Shown here one piece after another: positions 1 to 4,842 of a stretch of 5,690 nt of DNA. The stretch spans positions 1 through 5,690 of the forward strand of contig CANQSC010000063.1 of NCBI GenBank assembly GCA_947626445.1, given 5' to 3'. Positions within the stretch are counted from its first letter, which is position 1; each line of letters begins with the position of its first letter. The notes beneath the pieces are model-generated. The model saw only the letters and a program-made list of their open reading frames with translations, had not been told where the DNA came from and did not search any database. This DNA comes from an uncultured Bacilli bacterium (GTDB lineage: Bacteria; Bacillota_I; Bacilli_A; RF39; UBA660). A program made the position numbers and the translations under genes.

Positions 1-34
1 TCGGTCGAGAGTTCGAATCTCCCCAAGAACACCA
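1..34 (+). tRNA. tRNA 3' end (partial, identity unknown)
   Basis: This is the 3' part of a tRNA cut by the window edge. The T-loop TTCGAAT (12-18) is flanked by GAGAG (7-11) and CTCCC (19-23). The 3' acceptor strand CAAGAAC (24-30), discriminator A (31) and an encoded CCA (32-34) follow. The T-stem has one A-C mismatch (8/22), which is unusual but tolerable. The anticodon lies outside the window, so the amino acid cannot be told; the 5' acceptor strand should be GTTCTTG. A hairpin terminator follows 11 bases later. Confidence 0.85.
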
Positions 35-36
35 GA

Positions 37-79
37 AAAAATATTAAACTCGGACTTTTATAGTTCGAGTTTTAAAATG
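37..79 (+). repeat. Direct repeat copy 1 (tRNA-terminator repeat)
   Basis: This 43-bp stretch matches 1599-1641 with one mismatch (T44 against C1606). Bases 45-79 are identical to 1607-1641. After a 4-base interruption (80-83), the octamer AATTTATG (84-91) is again shared, with 1642-1649. The repeat contains the whole terminator hairpin. The two copies bracket the gene at 243-1511 with a period of 1562 bp. Confidence 0.9.
46..79 (+). terminator. tRNA terminator, copy 1
   Basis: A 10-bp stem, AAACTCGGAC (46-55) with GTTCGAGTTT (63-72) and one G-T wobble, encloses the 7-base loop TTTTATA. It is followed by a short T run and AAAATG. It sits just after the tRNA CCA, where an intrinsic terminator is expected. 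The T run is short. The opposite strand also ends in a T-rich tract, so the hairpin may work in both directions. The same hairpin recurs at 1608-1634. Confidence 0.7.
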
Positions 80-89
80 TGTGAATTTA

Positions 90-98
90 TGCTATAAT
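90..98 (+). promoter_or_regulatory. Possible extended -10 promoter
   Basis: TGC followed by TATAAT (93-98) is a perfect extended -10 element. A poor -35 candidate, TTTAAA (71-76), lies 16 bases upstream inside the terminator repeat. If used, transcription would start near 105 and give the 243-1511 gene a leader of about 140 bases containing the inverted repeats at 116-159. The match is strong, but AT-rich DNA yields such matches by chance. Confidence 0.4.
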
Positions 99-115
99 TT
101 TTCTAGTTTGAATTA

Positions 116-159
116 GTATTTTTGTTAATTTGAAAATACATAGCATTATTGTCAATAAT
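116..159 (+). promoter_or_regulatory. Two inverted repeats upstream of the orphan gene
   Basis: GTATTTT (116-122) pairs perfectly with AAAATAC (133-139), with two inner G-T wobbles. Six bases later comes a perfect 15-base palindrome, ATTATTG-T-CAATAAT (145-159). The first could form an RNA hairpin. The second has a one-base centre and looks more like a protein-binding site on double-stranded DNA. A shorter palindrome with the same outer half-sites, ATTAT-CAA-ATAAT, sits at 193-205 against the -10 of the next promoter. Function is inferred. Confidence 0.3.
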
Positions 160-204
160 AATATGCGTGAAAACACCAAATTGTTTTAAGCTATTATCAA
201 ATAA

Positions 205-237
205 TGATATAATAAGCGATAAAAATTATGGGAAGTG
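205..237 (+). promoter_or_regulatory. Promoter and ribosome binding site of the orphan gene
   Basis: TGA followed by TATAAT (208-213) is a perfect extended -10; no good -35 is visible. Transcription would start near 220. GGGAAGTG (230-237) is a ribosome binding site 5 bases before the ATG at 243. The ATG at 228 lies only about 8 bases from the predicted transcript start and has no binding site, so it is unlikely to be used. Confidence 0.65.
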
Positions 238-242
238 ATTCT

Positions 243-1511
243 ATGTACAAGTATTTTTCGGAATTGGAGAAATCAAGTAATTTTAAAACTTATTTACTTA
301 GAGAACCTTTTGATAAAAATCAGGATTGTTTTATAAGAGAAATACCTTTTTCTATTGATTTTTTAAAACAATTAGAAACTTTATTTCCAAAATTAAATAA
401 AATAGATAAATTGATAGTTTCTATTAATAATAAGCTCATTTCAAATACATTTGAGTATAATCTCTTATCCTATGAATCTCTATTAAGTAATGGACAATTT
501 TTTCAAGATAGAGATGAAAATTATTATCAATCACATTATGACTTAAAAGAAAACCTAGAATTGACTTCATGGGATTTGCAATGTTTATTAAATGAAATAT
601 TTCATTATATTCCTTATTTAGTTGATTTTTATCCAAATTATAAAGACTTTCTATTAAATACCCAAAAAGAAATAAAAGAAGTTCTGGCTACAGTGAAAGC
701 TAAGTCAACAATACAAATGCCACCCAAAAGTGATGGAAAAGCTGTTGTGTGGCCTAAAGCTTGGTACATAACGCCTAGTGGTTATTTGTATAACACTGGC
801 TTTGGACATAAAAGAGGAAATTTAATATATTCACTTTACTATATATTTGATTGCTTGAAACAAAACAAGGAAGTACCTAATATAAACTATTATAAACAGA
901 TTAATACCATATTAAAACGTGGATATATTACTTATAATGAATTTAGAAATTATTCACATTTAATGTATAAGCTACCTACCATTATTACACCTGAAGTAGA
1001 ACATGATAGAGAACGCTATAAAAACATGTTAGAAAGTGGTATTGAAGAATATGAAAAACTAATACATTCTTCTAAAGTAGAATACCCTAATCCTGAAAGA
1101 AGCTATCAAAAAAACCTTATTACATTAATTAGCGGTTATTTATCTGCAGAGTCATCACTATATTCATCATTTAATAGAATAAATGAATCATGTCATAAAA
1201 AGGAAATAATTGAAAAACTCCAAAATTTAACCGCTAATGATATTAGAGATGTGTTTGTAAGATTTTGTGGTTTTCATAAAATTGAATCAATAGTTGATCA
1301 TACGATAACAACAAGTTCATTAAATGGAATAACAGAATTTTCTGAATATTTGAAAAAAGGGTGGAATCTGCACATTGTTCCTAAGATTATATATGATAAA
1401 TATAATGACGAGTTATCACGGATGGATTTTAACTCCTATTTTGTTAACAAACATTTAGATAACGAACTAGCCAAATATGAAGGAACTGGAAAGATTTTAA
1501 TAAAGAATTAA
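243..1511 (+). CDS. Hypothetical protein, 422 aa, orphan gene in tRNA-terminator insert
   Basis: I do not recognise this protein. The start at 243 (MYKYFSELEK) is chosen over the in-frame ATG at 228 because GGGAAGTG lies just before it. The product is 422 aa, soluble, with no signal peptide and no membrane segment. It is rich in aromatic residues, with a Tyr/Trp/Gly-rich centre (about residues 168-192, WPKAWY...GYLYNTGFGHKRGN). The C-terminal segment at about 329-391 has a distinctive run, VRFCGFHKIES then HTITTS and EFSEYLKKGW, that could be a discrete domain. The gene has its own promoter and probably ends at the terminator at 1608. To the eye its codon use is less extremely A/T-biased than its right-hand neighbours. 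Its position between duplicated tRNA terminators suggests acquired cargo. A defence or other accessory role is possible, but nothing in the sequence proves it. Confidence 0.8.
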   Translation: MYKYFSELEKSSNFKTYLLREPFDKNQDCFIREIPFSIDFLKQLETLFPKLNKIDKLIVSINNKLISNTFEYNLLSYESLLSNGQFFQDRDENYYQSHYDLKENLELTSWDLQCLLNEIFHYIPYLVDFYPNYKDFLLNTQKEIKEVLATVKAKSTIQMPPKSDGKAVVWPKAWYITPSGYLYNTGFGHKRGNLIYSLYYIFDCLKQNKEVPNINYYKQINTILKRGYITYNEFRNYSHLMYKLPTIITPEVEHDRERYKNMLESGIEEYEKLIHSSKVEYPNPERSYQKNLITLISGYLSAESSLYSSFNRINESCHKKEIIEKLQNLTANDIRDVFVRFCGFHKIESIVDHTITTSSLNGITEFSEYLKKGWNLHIVPKIIYDKYNDELSRMDFNSYFVNKHLDNELAKYEGTGKILIKN

Positions 1512-1524
1512 ATTTTAAATGTAT

Positions 1525-1545
1525 AGTACCTCAAGTTGTCGTACT
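1525..1545. repeat. Symmetric interrupted palindrome after the orphan gene
   Basis: AGTAC (1525-1529) and GTACT (1541-1545) form outer arms, and CAA-G-TTG (1532-1538) forms a centred inner palindrome. The two unpaired bases on each side keep perfect symmetry over 21 bases. The site lies 14 bases after the stop codon of the 422-aa gene. It could be a weak hairpin or a protein-binding site, possibly for a recombinase, since it is near the right end of the presumed insert. The role is unknown. Confidence 0.3.
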
Positions 1546-1598
1546 TCTTCCTTTAGGGCACCAAAAAAATACGGTTTTAGATAATTTAGTGGTGAGAT

Positions 1599-1641
1599 AA
1601 AAATACTAAACTCGGACTTTTATAGTTCGAGTTTTAAAATG
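1599..1641 (+). repeat. Direct repeat copy 2 (tRNA-terminator repeat)
   Basis: This second copy matches 37-79 with one mismatch. It lies about 90 bases after the stop codon of the 422-aa gene and directly before the promoter of the gene at 1730. Together the copies mark the edges of a possible insertion, or a duplicated terminator. Confidence 0.9.
1608..1641 (+). terminator. Terminator hairpin, copy 2
   Basis: The hairpin is the same as at 46-72: AAACTCGGAC (1608-1617), loop TTTTATA, GTTCGAGTTT (1625-1634), then a T run. It most likely ends transcription of the 422-aa gene and insulates it from the gene at 1730. It may originally have been the terminator of the tRNA. Confidence 0.65.
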
Positions 1642-1668
1642 AATTTATGACATTGGCTTGAGTTTTAT

Positions 1669-1697
1669 TTGCTTTTTAAAGAATTTTATGATATAGT
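1669..1697 (+). promoter_or_regulatory. Promoter for the gene at 1730
   Basis: TTGCTT (1669-1674) is a fair -35. It is 17 bases from TATAGT (1692-1697), which is preceded by TGA to make an extended -10. Transcription should start near 1704, giving a leader of about 26 bases that contains the ribosome binding site. Confidence 0.65.
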
Positions 1698-1710
1698 ATC
1701 CCTCGTGTTA

Positions 1711-1729
1711 AAAAAGGGGGACTTTTTTT
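1711..1729 (+). promoter_or_regulatory. Ribosome binding site presented in a small hairpin
   Basis: The purine run AAAAAGGGGG (1711-1720) is the ribosome binding site for the ATG at 1730. It is followed by ACTTTTTTT, so the A run can pair with the T run and leave the G-rich core in the loop. The pairing is almost all A-U and weak, so it may not matter in the cell. Confidence 0.5.
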
Positions 1730-2500
1730 ATGAAATATATTGTTGAAAAAGATGAAATGGGAGTAATTAATTATTACAATTTAGAAAAAAAGTTATTAAT
1801 GCAAGAATATCAAACACCAAATGATACTATAACTTTATATTATCATGATAAAAAAATCGTTAAAATAAAAGCTAATAATTTAGAATTAGCTTTAGATTTA
1901 AATGGTAATATATTAACTGCTGATTTTTTTAATAATGGTGTGACCGCTTATTTTGCTATTAAACATCAAAAAATTGTTTTCTTAGATACTGATGGTGAAT
2001 ATCTAGGTTCTTTAAATATGAATATAGAACCAATTTATAGTAGCAATAGAATTTATATTATTAATAAGATAATTAATAAATTAAATGAAACAATGCCTAT
2101 TTTAATGGAAAATAAATACTCAGCATCCATTGAAAATGTAAATAATAAAATCCATCAAGTTAATAATGAAATGGTTTCAAAAACAGTTGCTATTTTAAGT
2201 CAAGATAATCGTCGTAGTATTGAAAAAATATTAAGTGATTATCATAAACAAGAAATAAGAGATAAGAAGTTTTTAAGTTTAAGAAGAAAAAAATTATCTA
2301 AAGAACAATATGCTAAAAAATATGATGAAATAACTATGAAATATGCTACTAAAAGAAGTCAATTAAAATCTCGTTATAATTATTTAGCAGAAAGAAGAAA
2401 GTTAGAAGAACTTCAAACTGAATTTTTCAATAATCAAAATGATTTAGATGAATTATTATTAGAAAAAAAAGCTATTTATAATGAATATTTAACTAGATAA
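1730..2500 (+). CDS. Hypothetical protein, 256 aa, beta-rich N-terminus and coiled-coil C-terminus
   Basis: I do not recognise the family. The N-terminal part (about 1-100) alternates hydrophobic and polar residues in short strands with turns such as DLNGN and DTDGEYLG, suggesting a beta-sheet domain. From about residue 105 to the end it is helical and highly charged, with long Lys/Glu/Arg heptad-like stretches (about 150-256), as in a coiled coil. There are no Cys or Trp residues, no signal peptide and no membrane helix. The start is set by the G-rich ribosome binding site at 1711-1720. It is transcribed alone from the promoter at 1669-1697. Its last 12 bases overlap the 3' end of the convergent yolD-like gene. 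A scaffold or structural role would fit a coiled coil, but this is a guess. Confidence 0.8.
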   Translation: MKYIVEKDEMGVINYYNLEKKLLMQEYQTPNDTITLYYHDKKIVKIKANNLELALDLNGNILTADFFNNGVTAYFAIKHQKIVFLDTDGEYLGSLNMNIEPIYSSNRIYIINKIINKLNETMPILMENKYSASIENVNNKIHQVNNEMVSKTVAILSQDNRRSIEKILSDYHKQEIRDKKFLSLRRKKLSKEQYAKKYDEITMKYATKRSQLKSRYNYLAERRKLEELQTEFFNNQNDLDELLLEKKAIYNEYLTR

Positions 2501-2809
2501 TTTGATTTTTAAGATTTGCTCAAAATATAGTGAAGAATAATCATCAAAGTAAATTTTATTTTGATTAGAATCGATTTTAATAATAAATCCAAGTTTCGTA
2601 TAAAAATGGTTTTTCCAAAAATAAGTAACTTGGATTTTTTCATTGGTATGAAAAGCTTTCTTAATAAGTTCTTCTAAATTATATAATTCATCTTCACTTA
2701 AAGTAGGCATTTGTTGATAATTTCTTTTTTCTTTTAAATCTTTAATTACTTCATTAGAAGGAATAAGTGAATTAAAAGGTAACCATTTAATTTCATTACG
2801 ATTATTCAT
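2489..2809 (-). CDS. YolD-like protein, Y-family polymerase partner
   Basis: This 106-aa protein resembles the YolD-like family, small proteins commonly encoded just downstream of UvrX/YqjW-type Y-family polymerases in Bacillota and thought to act with them, perhaps as UmuD-like partners. Visible family features are a basic N-terminal helix region, then LSEDELYNLEELIKKAF (about 37-53). After that comes the strand-rich core IQVTYFWKNHFYTKLGFIIKID (about 59-80) and a final FDDYSSLYFEQILKIKL. The start at 2809 has GGAGG five bases upstream. A longer in-frame ORF to 2872 would lie inside the polymerase gene and adds an atypical tail. The ATG overlaps the polymerase stop by 8 bases (ATGAATAA), so translation is probably coupled and SOS-induced with it. 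The 3' end overlaps the convergent gene by 12 bases. Confidence 0.85.
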   Translation of the reverse strand: MNNRNEIKWLPFNSLIPSNEVIKDLKEKRNYQQMPTLSEDELYNLEELIKKAFHTNEKIQVTYFWKNHFYTKLGFIIKIDSNQNKIYFDDYSSLYFEQILKIKLSS

Positions 2810-4064
2810 GATGACCTCCAATCTTTTGATTACGTTCTTTAATAGTTGAATAAGATAAAAGACTAGTAGCATTTAAAATACTATTTTTACCATATTTATT
2901 ATGAATATTATCTAAAGTATAATCTAATTTTTCATTTAAAACTTTTTTTTCAAAATTTTCAAATAAATCTAATTGAATTCCTTCTTTTTTAGATAGTTTA
3001 CCTAAAGATATTCCAACTTTTCTAATAGGAGTATGTTCAAGATAATAACGGTCAAAAATACTTTTACAAATTTGATAGAGATTATCGGTTTTATCAATTG
3101 CGCATTCTAATTTTAGACTATGTGCAAAACCACCACCAATATTTTTAGAATAACTAATACTTAAGTGAATAACTCTACATTCTAAATGATTAGTTCGAAG
3201 CCTTCTTGTTAAAACTTCTAACATTTCTTTAATAATTAATAAAATATCATCATCATAATAATCCTTTAATAAAACTTGACTATGACTAATTGATTTTTCT
3301 TTAGGTTGATGTTTAAATTCGCATATTAAAGAATTATCAATGCCATTTGCATGTTCATATAATTCAAGACCTAAAATGCCAAATTTTTCTTTTAAAGCAT
3401 TTTGGTCATAATGGGCTAGCTCATAAATAGAGTAAATCCCTAAATTATTTAGACGTTTTTCTAATCGTTTACCAATACCCCAAACTTCACTTAAAGGAGC
3501 GATTGGCCAAAGTTTTTTGGGAATATCTTCATAAGTCCATTTAGCAATACCATTTTTATATTTTTTAGCTTCTTTATCCATAGCGATTTTAGCAAGTAAC
3601 ATATTTGGTCCAATTCCACAAGTAGCAGTAAGACCGGTTTTTTTCTCAATTGTTTGTAAAATTTTTAAGGCCAGTTCTTCATCAGTTAAACCATAATATT
3701 TTAGATAAGTTGTAACATCTAAGAAACACTCATCAATTGAATAAATATGTAAATCGTTTTCACTGACAAAATCTAAATAAATGTTAACAACCTCGCTACT
3801 TTTTTGGATGTATAAGCTCATTCTTGGAGGAACAATTTGATAAGTAATATCCTTAGGAATTTCATAAAGTCTTGTTCGAGAAGGAATGCCTTTTCCTTTT
3901 AAAAAGGGAGTAATAGCAAGCGTAATTGCTCCATTACCCTGAGTATTACTTGCGACAACTAAAGGTGTAGTAAAAGGATTAAGACCTCTTTCAACACATT
4001 CAACAGATGCAAAAAAGCTTTTTAAATCAATACATAAAATATGGCGATTTATTCTTTCTTCCAT
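2802..4064 (-). CDS. Y-family (UvrX/YqjW/UmuC-type) translesion DNA polymerase
   Basis: This 420-aa error-prone polymerase copies past damaged bases at stalled forks. The N-terminal catalytic motif CIDLKSFFASVE carries Asp13. The palm motif YSIDECFLD supplies Asp111 and Glu112, so the metal-binding carboxylates are present. Also visible are VPPRMSLYIQKS (about 78-89), CGIGPNMLLAKIAMDK (about 149-164) and the helix-hairpin-helix VWGIGKRLEKRLNNLGI (about 194-210). A little-finger region follows. QLDLF (364-368) is a classical sliding-clamp binding motif. The start at 4064 is chosen because GGGAGGTGA lies just upstream; an in-frame extension to 4133 would cross the promoter and LexA box. Length fits the UvrX/YqjW group. 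It is the first gene of an operon with the yolD-like gene, under a LexA-controlled promoter. Confidence 0.95.
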   Translation of the reverse strand: MEERINRHILCIDLKSFFASVECVERGLNPFTTPLVVASNTQGNGAITLAITPFLKGKGIPSRTRLYEIPKDITYQIVPPRMSLYIQKSSEVVNIYLDFVSENDLHIYSIDECFLDVTTYLKYYGLTDEELALKILQTIEKKTGLTATCGIGPNMLLAKIAMDKEAKKYKNGIAKWTYEDIPKKLWPIAPLSEVWGIGKRLEKRLNNLGIYSIYELAHYDQNALKEKFGILGLELYEHANGIDNSLICEFKHQPKEKSISHSQVLLKDYYDDDILLIIKEMLEVLTRRLRTNHLECRVIHLSISYSKNIGGGFAHSLKLECAIDKTDNLYQICKSIFDRYYLEHTPIRKVGISLGKLSKKEGIQLDLFENFEKKVLNEKLDYTLDNIHNKYGKNSILNATSLLSYSTIKERNQKIGGHHE

Positions 4065-4077
4065 AAGATTCACCTCC

Positions 4078-4091
4078 CAAACATTTGTTCT
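4078..4091 (-). promoter_or_regulatory. LexA (DinR) box of the polymerase operon
   Basis: Read on the minus strand this is AGAACAAATGTTTG. It matches the Bacillus SOS box CGAACRNRYGTTYG at 13 of 14 positions; only the first base differs. It begins 7 bases after the -10 hexamer, over the expected transcript start, and ends against the ribosome binding site. Bound LexA would block transcription until DNA damage triggers its cleavage. Polymerase/yolD pairs in Bacillus are known SOS genes. Confidence 0.85.
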
Positions 4092-4098
4092 AAATAAA

Positions 4099-4126
4099 AT
4101 TATAGCAAAAAAATCAAAAAAGACAA
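4099..4126 (-). promoter_or_regulatory. Promoter of the polymerase-yolD operon
   Basis: On the minus strand, TTGTCT (4126-4121) is the -35 and TATAAT (4104-4099) the -10. The spacer is 16 bases, and TGC before the -10 makes it extended. Transcription should start near 4092, at the edge of the LexA box. The -35 abuts that of the divergent promoter. Confidence 0.75.
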
Positions 4127-4155
4127 TTGCCAAATTTTAGTAAAAAGGTTAAAAT
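4127..4155 (+). promoter_or_regulatory. Divergent promoter for the membrane protein-alkD operon
   Basis: TTGCCA (4127-4132) and TAAAAT (4150-4155) are 17 bases apart, a good sigma-A-type promoter with a start near 4162. The LexA box is about 36 bp upstream of the -35 and is not positioned to block it directly. The ribosome binding site before 4179 is weak, lying in the A/G-rich stretch 4157-4172. Confidence 0.6.
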
Positions 4156-4178
4156 GAAAAAGAGAAAAGAGATTAATT

Positions 4179-4832
4179 ATGAAAAATGAAAAAGTTTTTG
4201 CGAAAGACTTTTGTTTTGCTAAAGTTTTTTGTTTATTTGTAGTTGGTAGTCTTTTTGGTACTTATTATGAAGAAATATTGTGGTATTTAAAGTATCATGA
4301 AATTACAGACCGACAAGGTCTCATTTATACCCCTTTAAGTCCCATTTATGGTTTAGGGGTAATTATGTTTTTATTGTTTTTACATAAAAATAATGAAACC
4401 AGATCTTATTTAAAAACTTATATTTATTGTTTTTTAATTGGAGGTTTTACCGAATATTTAACTAGTTTTATAGCTGATTTTTTCTTTGATGTTAAATTTT
4501 GGGACTGTACTAATAAATTTTTAAATATTAATGGCCGGACAACGATTATTTATATGTTAGGTTGGGGTTTAATTGGTTTAGTATTTATGAAAATTTTATA
4601 TCCAACACTTGAAAGATTAATTGAGGCTATTCCTTATAAAATTGCTAAAGTAAGTTACATTATTATTTTAATTATTGTAAGTATTGATTTATTTTTAACT
4701 TATACAGCTTTTGGTAGAATGGCACTTCGTAATCATAACGTTCCACCTCTAACCATTGTTGGACGTCTTTATGATAAGTACTATAATAATGATTTTATGT
4801 ATCAAAAATTTCCCGTTATGAAACCAGATTAA
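4179..4832 (+). CDS. Putative ABC-transporter type IV (CmpB-like) membrane protein
   Basis: This 217-aa integral membrane protein resembles the family annotated as putative ABC-transporter type IV / CmpB (PF06541), whose substrate and function are not well established. About five hydrophobic helices are visible, near residues 12-30, 54-68, 80-104, 122-141 and 158-176. Family-like features are EEILW (31-35) and RQGLIYTPLSPIYGLG (45-60), in the usual place of a Gly-x-x-x-x-Pro-x-x-x-Gly loop. EYLTSF (92-97) and WDCTNKFLNINGR (108-120) follow. No ATPase subunit is encoded nearby, so a transport role is only the family label. It is the first gene of an operon with alkD, 10 bases downstream. The start has only a weak purine-rich ribosome binding site, but no better in-frame start exists. 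Confidence 0.8.
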   Translation: MKNEKVFAKDFCFAKVFCLFVVGSLFGTYYEEILWYLKYHEITDRQGLIYTPLSPIYGLGVIMFLLFLHKNNETRSYLKTYIYCFLIGGFTEYLTSFIADFFFDVKFWDCTNKFLNINGRTTIIYMLGWGLIGLVFMKILYPTLERLIEAIPYKIAKVSYIIILIIVSIDLFLTYTAFGRMALRNHNVPPLTIVGRLYDKYYNNDFMYQKFPVMKPD

Positions 4833-4842
4833 GGAGTAAAAA

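Larger units (their letters stand above)
80..1606. other. Putative single-gene insert between terminator repeats
   Basis: This is the stretch between the two copies of the terminator repeat. It holds one gene with its own promoter, two inverted repeats in the upstream region, and about 90 bases of non-coding DNA after the gene. A tRNA gene plus a direct repeat that includes the tRNA's 3' flank is the usual footprint of integration at a tRNA locus. However, no integrase, transposase or clear terminal inverted repeats are seen. Independent duplication of a terminator is the alternative. That the unit is mobile is inference. Confidence 0.35.

Noticed and set aside
228..242. ATG at 228 as the start of the 422-aa gene
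   Set aside because: It has no ribosome binding site and would lie about 8 bases from the transcript start, while GGGAAGTG (230-237) is well placed for the ATG at 243.
436..636. Minus-strand open frame of 66 codons
   Set aside because: It lies wholly inside the 422-aa gene, has no ribosome binding site or promoter that I can see, and its translation looks like a shadow of the plus-strand gene.
1260..1277. R-x4-H (RFCGFH) in the 422-aa protein as a HEPN RNase motif
   Set aside because: The spacing fits, but the residue after Arg is Phe instead of the usual polar one. A short motif like this occurs by chance, and I see no other HEPN hallmark.
2810..2872. In-frame extension of the yolD-like gene to 2872
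   Set aside because: The added stretch lies inside the polymerase coding region, and GGAGG directly precedes the ATG at 2809.
4065..4133. In-frame extension of the polymerase to 4133
   Set aside because: The extension would cover the -10, the LexA box and the strong GGGAGGTGA site. The added residues are not like the family, whose N-terminus fits the start at 4064.
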